A DNA stretch of 64,000 nucleotides from contig DILT01000016.1 in assembly GCA_002425185.1 (NCBI GenBank), forward strand, positions 62,001 to 126,000, given 5' to 3'. A model generated the notes under the pieces. The model was not told the origin of the DNA. It did not search any database and saw only the letters and a program-made list of their open reading frames with translations. Numbering within the stretch: the first letter of the stretch is position 1; the number at the start of each line of letters is the position of its first letter. The DNA comes from Flammeovirgaceae bacterium UBA5585. GTDB lineage: Bacteria; Bacteroidota; Bacteroidia; Cytophagales; Cyclobacteriaceae. Position numbers and translations under genes: made by a program. This document shows, piece after piece, positions 1 through 8,726 of this stretch.

Positions 1-76
1 CTCCAATATTGTGGCCTTAAATCCATTGCCGGTAAAGAACAATGAAGTGGATTTTCAAATCGAGTTTTACGTGTAG
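1..76 (+). CDS. 3' end of an unidentified protein (partial)
   Basis: Only one + strand frame stays open from the window edge, ending in TAG at 74-76. The 24 visible residues end in an alternating hydrophobic/polar stretch (VDFQIEFYV), which fits a final beta strand. The other two frames hit stops early. It converges on the downstream - strand gene, and the two stops overlap by about 10 bases. Too little is visible to name a family. That it is the tail of a real gene is inferred from the open frame and protein-like composition. Confidence 0.4.
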   Translation, partial: SNIVALNPLPVKNNEVDFQIEFYV

Positions 77-540
77 TGGAGTATCTTCTCAAGGTTCGCG
101 GGAGAATAGCCTACCGACTTTATAGTTTTGTTATCAGCTTTTCGGTAAACCAGCCATTTATCCCCATCCTGTTTGTAGTAACATTCCGTTCCATCTTTGG
201 CCCTGTAATGATCTACTGTTGCCTTTGCTTCAGCTTCCGAGTTACATGCCTTGCTCATATTTGAGCGCTGTACTTCCTCAAAAAGGTCCTTAAATTTATC
301 GGCCAGGCCAAATTCAAGTATGGCACCTGAAAGTACATACTGGATATCGCACAGGGCATCAGCAATTTCAACAATATCCTTTTCCAGGATAGCAACCTCC
401 AACTCTTTTAACTCCTCGGCAATAAGCGCAACGCGTAGCTTGCATCGGTCTTCTGACGGGATACCCGGCTCTGGTAAAATCGGGTGTTTAAAGGTGCGGT
501 GAAAATCGGCCACAAGGTTAAGTGCATCTGGTTGTTTCAT
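67..540 (-). CDS. MazG-like NTP pyrophosphohydrolase
   Basis: The protein has 157 residues. The N-terminal all-alpha part carries the metal-binding pattern of the MazG/PRA-PH superfamily: EELKE at about 42-46, then E58 and D61 (EIADALCD) and D65. Members hydrolyse nucleoside triphosphates, or phosphoribosyl-ATP, to monophosphate and pyrophosphate, often as house-cleaning enzymes in the cytoplasm. Residues from about 110 onward (GTECYYKQDGDKW...) form a short extra C-terminal region that is not part of the catalytic fold. The gene stands alone, divergent from the SulP cluster. The substrate cannot be read from the sequence. Confidence 0.75.
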   Translation of the reverse strand: MKQPDALNLVADFHRTFKHPILPEPGIPSEDRCKLRVALIAEELKELEVAILEKDIVEIADALCDIQYVLSGAILEFGLADKFKDLFEEVQRSNMSKACNSEAEAKATVDHYRAKDGTECYYKQDGDKWLVYRKADNKTIKSVGYSPANLEKILHYT

Positions 541-583
541 GGAATTGGTTAATAACCGCTCAATAAAGATATTCTAACGCACA

Positions 584-964
584 ATGGCAAAATTGAGTAC
601 TTTTGATGGTATGATTTTCAGAAGTAAACTCGTGAGCCGCATTATATCCATTACGGTTGGCGTTATTTTTCTTAACCTGAGTTTCATTATGATGGAGGTC
701 GATCTACTTAACCTCTCGGATAAGAATACCAAACTTTATGAAAACCTGATCCGGTTTGTCTCGGGAGGCGGATGCGAGGAGGAAGATTTCTCCGGTGATT
801 CATCTAAGGATTACAGTGCGGGAGAATCGAAATTCAATACTCATGTATCTGATGGCCTTCTTAATGATATAGAGCTGATGATCAATGGCTTATTAGTTCA
901 AACTCAATGTGAAAAAATAAGGACTGTTTGTCTTGATATCACTACTCCACCTCCAAAGGCGTAG
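584..964 (+). CDS. Hypothetical protein with N-terminal membrane segment
   Basis: The protein has 126 residues. A hydrophobic segment at about 17-36 (ISITVGVIFLNLSFIMM) is a signal anchor or signal peptide. An acidic, Gly/Ser-rich middle with a GGGCEEED stretch and a Pro-rich end (TTPPPKA) follow. I do not recognise the family, although short Bacteroidota proteins with this kind of leader are common. It lies 50 bases upstream of the first SulP gene on the same strand, so it may be the first gene of that transcript. No function can be assigned. Confidence 0.55.
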   Translation: MAKLSTFDGMIFRSKLVSRIISITVGVIFLNLSFIMMEVDLLNLSDKNTKLYENLIRFVSGGGCEEEDFSGDSSKDYSAGESKFNTHVSDGLLNDIELMINGLLVQTQCEKIRTVCLDITTPPPKA

Positions 965-1014
965 CGCAAACCTGGAGCAATTCCAGAACCCAATCGGCTG
1001 ATACTCTTCAGCGG

Positions 1015-2367
1015 TTGCCGCACATAAAATCAAACTTTTTCAATTTAACTCCGCGCATGCACTTAAGGAGGTTGTTACCTGACATAACCGCAGGCTTAAC
1101 CGTAAGCTTTGCAGCCCTTTCATTAGGGGCAGCCTTTGGCGTAATGTCTGGCAGAGGTGCTTTTGCCGGCATGATTGGCGCTGCTGTAATACCAATTATC
1201 ACTTCGCTTTTCGGAGGTACGCGAATCCAGGCTTCGGGCCCTACAGCACCCATGACGGCTGTAGCTGCTTTAACAGTAGCGTATGCCTACGATAGCTTCG
1301 CAGTCCGTGAATTAGCTGAGCAGTTTATTACGCTGGTTTTTATCCTCAATGGCCTTATTCTGATACTGGCAGGACTTGCACAAGTAAGTCGCTTAATAAA
1401 CCTGGTACCAAACGTAATTGTGCTGGGTTTTATGAATGGGATTGCCGTACTGATTTGGTATGACCAATTGGTGAAAATATTCGCCCTGCAGGGAAAGGAA
1501 GTGATGCAAGGTGGCGTGTGGGTAAACCTTGCCATTGCACTGTCTACGTTTTTAATGATATACCTTATTGTTATCCTCACAAAAAAACTCGCGCTGCGAC
1601 CTCAGGTAAAGGCGCTGTTTTCTGGTGTATTGTTCAGTATCATTATCATGACCGCCCTGACGACTTTATTTAACATACATCTTGAGCACATCACCTTGGG
1701 CAACACCGTTGGTTCCTTAGGGGAGTTTAAGGGTATGATGGTTAACTATTGGCCAGCCGAGATTTTAACCGTTGATAATTTTATTTTGGCTCTCCCCTTT
1801 GCGTTGCAACTGGCCCTTCTCGCCTACCTCGATTCATTGCTTACTGCGTTGGTGGTGGATAAAATTACGCTGGAGAAATCAAACCTTAATAAAGAGTTGG
1901 TAGCACAGGGGTTAGGCAACAGTATCTCAGCTATTATGCAAGGCATACCCGGAGCACAGGCTACAATACGTTCTGTATTGCTCCTGAAAGAAGGTGCTCA
2001 AACAAGGTTAGCCGGAGTGCTATTAGGAGTATTTGTAATTGTAAGCCTTGTGCTGCTTAAAGACTTGTTGGTTTTAGTACCGGCTGCCGTTTTTATTGGC
2101 GTACTCTTTAAAGCAGGCCTGGATGTAAGCGATAAAGATTTTCCACGGACCTACCTGTTAAAACGATGGTTTAGACTACCCAAGCGAAATGTTCAGCTCT
2201 TCTTTATCCTTTTCACCACTGTTGTAACAGTTGTAGTTGACTTGAATATCGCTGTTGTCTCAGGAACATTATTATTTTATGGAGCAAAGTATTTCTGGAA
2301 TATTGCTGACATAGAGCCCGAATTCCAGGAGGTTTCAGAACACGAAAGAAAATTAGTAACCGGATAA
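1015..2367 (+). CDS. SulP-family anion transporter without STAS domain
   Basis: The 450-residue inner-membrane protein has about 10-12 hydrophobic segments and family signatures such as the GxxxASGPTAPMTAV motif near 80-95. It lacks the C-terminal STAS domain of most SulP proteins and ends soon after the last membrane segment. SulP proteins carry sulfate, bicarbonate, chloride or other anions. The carbonic anhydrase that starts 11 bases downstream points to bicarbonate (inference). The frame opens with TTG at 1015; an in-frame ATG at 1057 gives MHLRRLLPDI and is an equally possible start. I kept the longer form because the extra residues look protein-like. Confidence 0.85.
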   Translation: MPHIKSNFFNLTPRMHLRRLLPDITAGLTVSFAALSLGAAFGVMSGRGAFAGMIGAAVIPIITSLFGGTRIQASGPTAPMTAVAALTVAYAYDSFAVRELAEQFITLVFILNGLILILAGLAQVSRLINLVPNVIVLGFMNGIAVLIWYDQLVKIFALQGKEVMQGGVWVNLAIALSTFLMIYLIVILTKKLALRPQVKALFSGVLFSIIIMTALTTLFNIHLEHITLGNTVGSLGEFKGMMVNYWPAEILTVDNFILALPFALQLALLAYLDSLLTALVVDKITLEKSNLNKELVAQGLGNSISAIMQGIPGAQATIRSVLLLKEGAQTRLAGVLLGVFVIVSLVLLKDLLVLVPAAVFIGVLFKAGLDVSDKDFPRTYLLKRWFRLPKRNVQLFFILFTTVVTVVVDLNIAVVSGTLLFYGAKYFWNIADIEPEFQEVSEHERKLVTG

Positions 2368-2378
2368 ATTTTAAAACT

Positions 2379-3029
2379 ATGGATGTATACAGATCACTAT
2401 TAGAAGGAAACAAACAATGGGTTCAGGAAAAATTAGGCGAAGACCCGAATTTTTTCAACGACCTCGCAAAAGGTCAGTCGCCACAGGTGCTGTGGATAGG
2501 TTGTTCCGACAGTCGGGTACCGGCCAATGAAATAACCCGCACTAAACCGGGGGAAATTTTTGTACACCGGAATATCGCCAACATGGTGGTGCATACCGAC
2601 ATGAATATGCTCAGCGTACTCGACTACGCAGTTAATGTGTTAAAGGTACGTCATGTAATCGTATGTGGGCATTATGGTTGCGGTGGTGTGCTGGCTGCCA
2701 TGGGAAGCCAGCAGTTTGGCATCATTGACAACTGGTTAAGAAACATTAAAGATGTTTACCGGATTTACTCCAAAGAACTGGATGCCATTGAAGATGATAA
2801 GGCTCGATTTGACAGGCTAGTGGAGTTAAATGTGATGGAGCAGGTATTTGATCTCACTAAAACATCCATTATCCAAAATGCATGGCGAGAAAGAAATCTT
2901 CCTATTGTTCATGGATGGGTGTACAGTCTTAACACAGGTATCATCAAGGATCTGGGTGTAAGTTTTGATAAATCATCACAATTAAATACGATCTATCAGA
3001 TTGAAGCCAAAAAAGTAGAGTTGGCATAA
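2379..3029 (+). CDS. Beta-class carbonic anhydrase
   Basis: The protein has 216 residues and interconverts CO2 and bicarbonate in the cytoplasm. All key beta-class residues are present: zinc ligands Cys42, His98 and Cys101 (CSDSR and CGHYGCGG), and the catalytic Asp44-Arg46 dyad. The length is typical. It starts 11 bases after the SulP stop and is followed by a second SulP gene, so it probably supplies or consumes bicarbonate moved by these transporters (inference from context). It aligns end to end with the degenerate paralogue at 4668. Confidence 0.93.
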   Translation: MDVYRSLLEGNKQWVQEKLGEDPNFFNDLAKGQSPQVLWIGCSDSRVPANEITRTKPGEIFVHRNIANMVVHTDMNMLSVLDYAVNVLKVRHVIVCGHYGCGGVLAAMGSQQFGIIDNWLRNIKDVYRIYSKELDAIEDDKARFDRLVELNVMEQVFDLTKTSIIQNAWRERNLPIVHGWVYSLNTGIIKDLGVSFDKSSQLNTIYQIEAKKVELA

Positions 3030-3120
3030 TTGATCCGCTTTCCAGGGAAAGGGATTATGACTTAAGCAAAAGCTGTGGTTATAATCCTTTTTTTATAACA
3101 TTGTGCTGCTAAAATTCAAG

Positions 3121-4671
3121 ATGAGTCCTTTACATCCACTTAATAATTTTCGCAGCGACATTCCTGCTTCCATAGTTGTCTTTCTGGTGGCCCTCCCCCT
3201 TTGTCTGGGTGTTGCACTGGCTTCAGGAGCTCCCTTGTTTTCGGGAATCATTGCAGGGTTTGTGGGCGGTATTGTGGTTGGTTATTTCAGTAAATCGGCA
3301 TTAAGTGTAAGTGGACCGGCAGCCGGTTTAACCACTATTGTGCTGGCCTCTATTCAGCAACTTGGCGCCTATGATATTTTTTTGGTGGCGGTAGTACTGG
3401 CCGGAGTTATGCAAATTACATTAGGGTATCTGCGGGCCGGCACTATTGGAAATTACTTTCCCTCATCGGTAATCAAAGGTATGTTGGCCGCCATTGGGTT
3501 AATTCTGATACTTAAACAAATTCCACATGCGGTGGGCTACGACAGCGATTTTATTGGCGATGAAAACTTTATACAACAGGATGGGCAAAATACATTTACT
3601 GAATTAATCCACTCAATAAATTACATCCAGCCGGGTGCTGCACTAATTTGCCTGCTTTCCATTGGCATTTTAATTTTTTGGGAAAGACCATTTTTGCGTA
3701 GAACACTATTCTCCCGAATAATTCCGGCACCGCTATTGGTTGTCTTTCTTGGTGTGGCGTTTAATGAGGTGTATCGGTTTTACTTTCCGGGCTTTCTTAT
3801 TTCCGTAGAGCATTTGGTTTCACTGCCTGTATCCGAGGGGTTACCCTCTTTTATAAGTCAATTTACGTTCCCCGATTTCAGTGCCATACTCAATCAACAG
3901 GTATGGATTTCAGCCGTAACCCTTGCCGTGGTGGCCAGCCTGGAAAGTTTGCTGAGCATTGATGCTATTGATAAGCTTGATCCGTACAAGCGGTTAACTC
4001 CACTTAACCACGAATTAAAAGCACAAGGCTTAGGCAATTTACTGAGTGGATTGGTGGGTGGCCTACCGGTAACATCTGTAATCGTTAGAAGCTCGGCTAA
4101 TGTGAATTCAGGAGCAAAAACAAAAACCTCTGCAATTATTCATGGTCTGCTTTTGTTGGTAACGGCAATGTTGATTCCCGGATTACTGAATAAAATTCCG
4201 CTCGCCTGCCTGGCTGCTATTTTACTCATGACGGGATATAAACTTGCCAAGCCTGCTATGATGCTCGCCATGTTTAAAAAAGGATGGAGTCAATTTATTC
4301 CCTTTATGATTACCATTCTAGCTATTCTCTTTACCAACCTGTTGCAAGGAATATTAATTGGCTTAAGTATAGGGCTTATATTTATTTTGCGGGCAAACTT
4401 TCACAAAGCCTTGTTCAGCGTTCAGGAAGGCAATCGTTACCTGGTGAGGCTTACCAAAGATGTTTCGTTTTTAAATAAGGCATTATTGCGAAACACCCTG
4501 CGCGAGATTCCGGACAATAGTCATGTTATTATTGATGGGGCACGATCAACCTTCATTGATCATGATATTGTTGAAACCATCCAGGATTTCCAGCAATCGG
4601 CATTGAGCCGAAACATATCCGTTGAATTAAATCACTCCATCACTGCAGCTAACCCTCTTTTTAAAGCATGA
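3121..4671 (+). CDS. SulP-family anion transporter with STAS domain
   Basis: The protein has 516 residues from the ATG at 3121. An upstream in-frame GTG at 3103 would add six residues, but MSPLHPLNNFRSDIPAS is the usual kind of N-terminus. Ten or more membrane segments run to about residue 425; the ASGAPLFSG and SVSGPAAG motifs mark the family. The last 90 residues form a STAS domain (VIIDGARSTFIDHDIV...), the cytoplasmic regulatory part. The next gene begins inside its stop codon (ATGA), so the two are probably translated together. Bicarbonate is the likely substrate by context only. Confidence 0.9.
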   Translation: MSPLHPLNNFRSDIPASIVVFLVALPLCLGVALASGAPLFSGIIAGFVGGIVVGYFSKSALSVSGPAAGLTTIVLASIQQLGAYDIFLVAVVLAGVMQITLGYLRAGTIGNYFPSSVIKGMLAAIGLILILKQIPHAVGYDSDFIGDENFIQQDGQNTFTELIHSINYIQPGAALICLLSIGILIFWERPFLRRTLFSRIIPAPLLVVFLGVAFNEVYRFYFPGFLISVEHLVSLPVSEGLPSFISQFTFPDFSAILNQQVWISAVTLAVVASLESLLSIDAIDKLDPYKRLTPLNHELKAQGLGNLLSGLVGGLPVTSVIVRSSANVNSGAKTKTSAIIHGLLLLVTAMLIPGLLNKIPLACLAAILLMTGYKLAKPAMMLAMFKKGWSQFIPFMITILAILFTNLLQGILIGLSIGLIFILRANFHKALFSVQEGNRYLVRLTKDVSFLNKALLRNTLREIPDNSHVIIDGARSTFIDHDIVETIQDFQQSALSRNISVELNHSITAANPLFKA

Positions 4672-5288
4672 CAACACGCGAAAGATTGATGCTCGAAAGT
4701 AAAGCATGGGTACTCGAAAAGCTGGCCCTCGATAAAGACTACTTTAAAAGGCTTTCAGCCATGCATGTTCCGGAGATTTTGTGGATTGGATCATCCGATA
4801 GCCTGGTTCCTGTACGGGAAATTACCAATACAGAGCCGGGAGAAATTCTGGTCTACCGTAACATGGGTAATCTGGTTAAAGAGAAAGACCTTAGTCTGAT
4901 GGCTTTGCTTCAGGATGCTATTGAATTGGCCAGAATCAAAATTATTATTGTTTGTGGTTACAGCCATTGCAGCAGCTTGCGTGAAGTTATACAAGGTACC
5001 GAGAAACCCCTCGTCAGGGAGTGGCTTACTGATCTTCGTGCGCTCTATGAGCTCCATCACAAAGAACTTGACCAGCTCCCCAATGAACAAAAGGAAAAAC
5101 GACTTGCCGAGCTTAACATTGAACAACAAGTGAAAAATTTAAGCAACCTCGAAATCATTCAAAAAGCCTGGCGGTTAAGTTCTTATCCTAAATTGTATGG
5201 CTGGTATTTCGATTTAAATACCGGTTCATTCACCGAAATAACCGCCATTGACAAAGGTGTGCCTATTGATACACACCGCGTAAATTAA
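4668..5288 (+). CDS. Degenerate carbonic anhydrase-like protein
   Basis: The 206-residue protein aligns along its whole length with the anhydrase at 2379. At the active site, however, Cys42 is Ser, Arg46 is Leu, His63 is Tyr and His98 is Tyr; only Asp44 and Cys101 remain. Two of three zinc ligands and the catalytic Arg are therefore gone, and it should not act as a normal carbonic anhydrase. The frame is intact and the fold-determining segments are conserved (EITNTEPGEI, the C-terminal LNTG), which argues against a decaying pseudogene. Its ATG overlaps the SulP-STAS stop by 4 bases, suggesting fixed stoichiometry and a regulatory or binding-partner role (inference). Confidence 0.85.
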   Translation: MTTRERLMLESKAWVLEKLALDKDYFKRLSAMHVPEILWIGSSDSLVPVREITNTEPGEILVYRNMGNLVKEKDLSLMALLQDAIELARIKIIIVCGYSHCSSLREVIQGTEKPLVREWLTDLRALYELHHKELDQLPNEQKEKRLAELNIEQQVKNLSNLEIIQKAWRLSSYPKLYGWYFDLNTGSFTEITAIDKGVPIDTHRVN

Positions 5289-5312
5289 AGCATCAACTTT
5301 CTGTCTCTCTGT

Positions 5313-5320
5313 TATATTTG
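5313..5320 (+). promoter_or_regulatory. Bacteroidota -7 box upstream of tyrS
   Basis: TATATTTG matches the Bacteroidota consensus TAnnTTTG and ends 20 bases before the tyrS ATG. No clear TTG element sits 19-21 bases upstream, so the -33 half is weak. Confidence 0.5.
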
Positions 5321-5340
5321 CAGCCAAAGCACAGGCTTTC

Positions 5341-6624
5341 ATGAAAAATTTTGTAGAAGAATTACGTTGGCGGGGCATGCTGCACGACATCATGCCGGGT
5401 ACTGAAGAACAACTACTTAAAGAACCGACCGGTGGATACATTGGCTTTGACCCAACGGCCGACTCGCTGCATATCGGGCACCTTGCGCAGATTATGACCC
5501 TCGTTCATTTTCAAAAAGCAGGACATAAGCCTTTTGTATTGGTGGGCGGGGCAACCGGCATGGTGGGCGATCCATCAGGCAAATCGGCCGAACGAAATTT
5601 ACTGTCGGAAGAAGTACTTCAACACAATGTAACCTGTGTTAAAAATCAACTGAAGAAGTTTTTAGATTTTAATGCGGGAGCCTCGGGCGCTGAAATGGTG
5701 AATAACTACGACTGGTTTAAGGAGTTTCGGTTTCTCGATTTCATTCGCGATGTAGGAAAACACATCACCATCAATTACATGATGTCAAAAGATTCAGTAA
5801 AAAACAGACTTGAAACAGGTTTATCTTTCACTGAGTTCAGCTATCAACTGGTGCAGGGGTATGACTTTTACTACCTGTACACGCGCAAGAATTGTAAATT
5901 ACAAATGGGTGGCTCCGACCAATGGGGGAACATTGTAACCGGTACTGAACTGATTAGAAGAAAGTCGAATGGCGATGCTTTTGCCCTAACTACTCCACTA
6001 ATTAAAAAAGCTGACGGAACTAAATTTGGAAAAACTGAGGGTGGAAACGTTTGGCTTGATCCAAAAAAGACATCACCCTATGCGTTCTACCAATTTTGGC
6101 TCAATACATCCGATGAGGATGCAGCCAATTACATCAGAATATTTACGCTAAAATCACAAGAAGAAATTAATGCCCTGGTCCTACAGCATCAGGAAGCTCC
6201 ACATAACCGTGAGCTACAGCAAGCATTGGCCAAAGATATTACCATTCGCGTACATTCACAGGAAGCTTACGATCAAGCGGTTAAAGCATCCGGCATTTTG
6301 TTTGGTAATTCAACAACAGAAGATCTGGAGAGTCTGGATGAAGAAACCTTATTGGCCATTATGGAAGGCGTGCCCAAAGCCACTGTTATCCGATCCGTTT
6401 GGGAACAAAAGCCGGGGGTAGTAGATCTTTTATCGGAACTAACAGGCAGCATCGTCTTTCCTTCAAAAGGAGAAGCCAGAAAAATGATTCAGGGTGGTGG
6501 GGTAAGTATCAATAAGATTAAAGTGGGTGATGTGAATCAAAAAGCAGCATTCAAACTGCTGCATAACAAATACCTGTTGGCACAAAAGGGGAAGAAGAAT
6601 TATTATTTAATTATAGTGGACTAA
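5341..6624 (+). CDS. tyrS: Tyrosine--tRNA ligase
   Basis: The 427-residue class I synthetase charges tRNA-Tyr with tyrosine. The HIGH signature is at 44-47 (LHIGHL) and the KMSKS-equivalent loop is KFGKT at about 228-232, the usual form in bacterial TyrS. The C-terminal 75 residues form an S4-type RNA-binding domain (KGEARKMIQGGGVSIN...). Length is normal. It has its own -7 box, and a strong hairpin follows the stop, so it is probably monocistronic. Confidence 0.97.
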   Translation: MKNFVEELRWRGMLHDIMPGTEEQLLKEPTGGYIGFDPTADSLHIGHLAQIMTLVHFQKAGHKPFVLVGGATGMVGDPSGKSAERNLLSEEVLQHNVTCVKNQLKKFLDFNAGASGAEMVNNYDWFKEFRFLDFIRDVGKHITINYMMSKDSVKNRLETGLSFTEFSYQLVQGYDFYYLYTRKNCKLQMGGSDQWGNIVTGTELIRRKSNGDAFALTTPLIKKADGTKFGKTEGGNVWLDPKKTSPYAFYQFWLNTSDEDAANYIRIFTLKSQEEINALVLQHQEAPHNRELQQALAKDITIRVHSQEAYDQAVKASGILFGNSTTEDLESLDEETLLAIMEGVPKATVIRSVWEQKPGVVDLLSELTGSIVFPSKGEARKMIQGGGVSINKIKVGDVNQKAAFKLLHNKYLLAQKGKKNYYLIIVD

Positions 6625-6625
6625 T

Positions 6626-6663
6626 TGGGTTGTCCCTGAATCTTTCGGTGCAGGGACAACCCA
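6626..6663. terminator. Strong hairpin between convergent genes
   Basis: Arms TGGGTTGTCCCTG (6626-6638) and CAGGGACAACCCA (6651-6663) pair over 13 bases with a 12-base loop. It lies 2 bases after the tyrS stop and 5 bases from the stop of the convergent barrel gene, so it can end both transcripts. T-runs on either side are short. Confidence 0.7.
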
Positions 6664-6668
6664 GGAAG

Positions 6669-7274
6669 TTATTTTAAGAAATTCCAGCCTAAAGAAACCT
6701 GAAATACCCGACTTTTCACCTCTTCACCGTTAGCTTGATCATTAATATCCTGCACACCAATGTTATAGCGAACATCAACATTAAGACCGAACGGAAAGTC
6801 CCAGCCTCCACCAAGCGAAACGGATATGTCGCTATTCTTGTAATAATCCTTAATATCATAGTTATAGGTTTGCCCTAAAAAACTTCCTTTACGTTCGCCA
6901 TCTAGTAAAAAGCCAAACTGAGGGCCAACATGAATATTGAGTCCACTTACTACATAAAATTTAACCATTACTGGAATACTGAGGTATGTAAAGCTGTCTT
7001 TAAACTCGCCTAGTATGGATGAGTTCACTTCACTTCCCTGCGTAAACAATAATACTTCTGGCTGAACAGCCACTTTTGAAAATTTGCCCCGTACAAATAC
7101 ACCGGCATGGTAGCCTGTTCGTGAATTATAGCTGGCTTCGGGATCATCTACCCTAAGATTGGCCAGGTTTAAACCACCTTTCAGGCCAAATGCTGCCTGT
7201 GCATCTGCATGGTTTTTATTAAATACCGTGCATAGAATAAATACCAAAATGAAAATAATTTGGAATCGCTTCAT
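6669..7274 (-). CDS. PorT-family outer-membrane beta-barrel protein
   Basis: The 201-residue protein has a signal peptide (about 1-25, ending near ADAQA) and then GLKGGLNLANL, a start typical of the PorT/outer-membrane beta-barrel family in Bacteroidota. Alternating hydrophobic residues run to the end, which closes with a strand ending in WNFLK. It is a clear paralogue of the gene at 7480: both share GLKGGLN, SRTGYH, QPE, VGPQFGFL and WDFPFGL or WDLPFGL. Function beyond an outer-membrane location is unknown. Confidence 0.85.
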   Translation of the reverse strand: MKRFQIIFILVFILCTVFNKNHADAQAAFGLKGGLNLANLRVDDPEASYNSRTGYHAGVFVRGKFSKVAVQPEVLLFTQGSEVNSSILGEFKDSFTYLSIPVMVKFYVVSGLNIHVGPQFGFLLDGERKGSFLGQTYNYDIKDYYKNSDISVSLGGGWDFPFGLNVDVRYNIGVQDINDQANGEEVKSRVFQVSLGWNFLK

Positions 7275-7436
7275 AAGAATTAAAATTTTAGTAAATGTTC
7301 ATTTAACAAGGCTAGTATATTAACCGTTACTAAAATTAAATATCTGGCTGCGGCAGTTTGACAAATACCCCGATGAAAAAACAATTCTATCGGTAGTTAA
7401 TCACTGGTAGTTTTATTAATAGCAATCTGCAATAAA

Positions 7437-7465
7437 AAAAGGGTTACACATAGTAACCCTTTTAT
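7437..7465 (-). terminator. Rho-independent terminator after 7480 barrel gene
   Basis: On the - strand AAAGGGTTAC pairs with GTAACCCTTT around a 5-base loop, followed by a run of seven T. It sits just downstream of the barrel gene ending at 7480. Confidence 0.75.
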
Positions 7466-7479
7466 TGCACAAATAAAAT

Positions 7480-8076
7480 CTACTTTCCGAGCTTTATTAA
7501 TTTGTAACCTAATGAAACCTGGATAACCTGATTTTTAGTTTCATTAAGTGTGGCACTATTCTCAATTTTACTCAAACCAAGGTTATACCGGGCATCAATA
7601 GTAAGACCAAACGGCAAATCCCAACCAGCTCCTAAGCCTACACTAACATCAGACTTTTTATAAGCGTCTTCAATTGTATTGCCCTGTGTATCCTTTACTA
7701 AGGGATCGTTTGTCAGAAATCCGAATTGCGGCCCCACTTGCAAGTTAATACCAGCTACTGTATAAAGCTTAAGCATTACAGGAATATTCACATAACTGAA
7801 ATTTGAAGAGAAACTATCACCGATCGGAGGCTTTACTTTAGAACCCTGTTGAGAAAAAATGATCTCGGGCTGAATACCAATTTTAGAAAGCTTAATTAAC
7901 GTAAAAGCCCCTAAATGATAACCTGTTCTGCTGTCATAAGCATTCTGAGCAGAGGACACATCAAGATTCGCAAAATTCAATCCACCTTTAAGGCCAACAG
8001 AAAACTGTACTTGTGCCATTAGGTTTGATGAAACAACTGCTACCAATAAAAGAGTTATTAATGATATTTTTTTCAT
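7480..8076 (-). CDS. PorT-family outer-membrane beta-barrel protein
   Basis: The 198-residue protein has a signal peptide (about 1-21, cleavage near MAQ) followed by FSVGLKGGLNFANL. It is the tandem paralogue of the 6669 gene with the same series of conserved turns; the barrel-forming pattern continues to the C-terminus (VSLGYKLIKLGK). It is separated from the 6669 gene by 205 bases that include a terminator, and from the 8128 gene by 51 bases. A role in transport or envelope structure is possible but not shown. Confidence 0.85.
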   Translation of the reverse strand: MKKISLITLLLVAVVSSNLMAQVQFSVGLKGGLNFANLDVSSAQNAYDSRTGYHLGAFTLIKLSKIGIQPEIIFSQQGSKVKPPIGDSFSSNFSYVNIPVMLKLYTVAGINLQVGPQFGFLTNDPLVKDTQGNTIEDAYKKSDVSVGLGAGWDLPFGLTIDARYNLGLSKIENSATLNETKNQVIQVSLGYKLIKLGK

Positions 8077-8127
8077 AATACTGTTGATTTATAAGTCCAA
8101 TTTTACAACTATCATACCAAAAATACA

Positions 8128-8712
8128 TTAATCTTTACCCAATAAAAAAGTAATACCAATACTTGGACTCAGTGGATTAATATCTACCGCAAATGAAGAC
8201 TCATTATCGCCTCCTCCAAATTCGTATATCAACCCTGTCATCGTAAATTCAAAACCAACCCATTTTGCGGGATAAAAAGCAAAACCTGGAGATAGTGATA
8301 TAAATGTTGTTTGATCTTCAATTTGAGTTCCTGTGAAAATATCAGTACCACGAAGTTTTAAATAATTAACACCGGGTTGAATAAAAAAATATGCCTTGGC
8401 TTCATCGCCTAACCTAATGTAATTCCGCTGAACAAATGAAGCTATCGTTGTTCTTACATCTCCAAACAAACCTAAGCCAAAATCATATCCATTGGCTCGT
8501 GACCCGGAAACCGACAAGCCTATCATCGCCTTATTAGAAAAAAAATAACCCAGACTTAGGCCTACTTCATGGCTCGTTTCAGAATCGCCACCTGGATTTA
8601 CATAGTTAATTGTTCCACTCAGTAAAACTTTTCCATGTTGAATCTGAGCCACTACCAAGCTCGGAAAAATTGTCATAAAACTAAAGACGAATGCAGTTTT
8701 AAAATAATTCAT
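8128..8712 (-). CDS. Outer-membrane beta-barrel protein
   Basis: The 194-residue protein has a signal peptide (about 1-22, ending VVAQ) and then strands with frequent Gly-Tyr/Phe turns (VGLSLGYFFSNKAMIGLSVSG), typical of small outer-membrane barrels. It is more distant from the two neighbouring barrels and lacks GLKGGLN. It lies 51 bases upstream of the 7480 gene on the same strand and 14 bases after the hutU stop, so it could receive read-through from the hutU operon. Function unknown. Confidence 0.75.
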   Translation of the reverse strand: MNYFKTAFVFSFMTIFPSLVVAQIQHGKVLLSGTINYVNPGGDSETSHEVGLSLGYFFSNKAMIGLSVSGSRANGYDFGLGLFGDVRTTIASFVQRNYIRLGDEAKAYFFIQPGVNYLKLRGTDIFTGTQIEDQTTFISLSPGFAFYPAKWVGFEFTMTGLIYEFGGGDNESSFAVDINPLSPSIGITFLLGKD

Positions 8713-8726
8713 AAAAAAAAGTTTAA

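Noticed and set aside
4791..5129. 112-codon - strand frame opposite the carbonic anhydrase-like gene.
   Set aside because: Shadow frame; the + strand frame is a clear full-length paralogue of the intact anhydrase.
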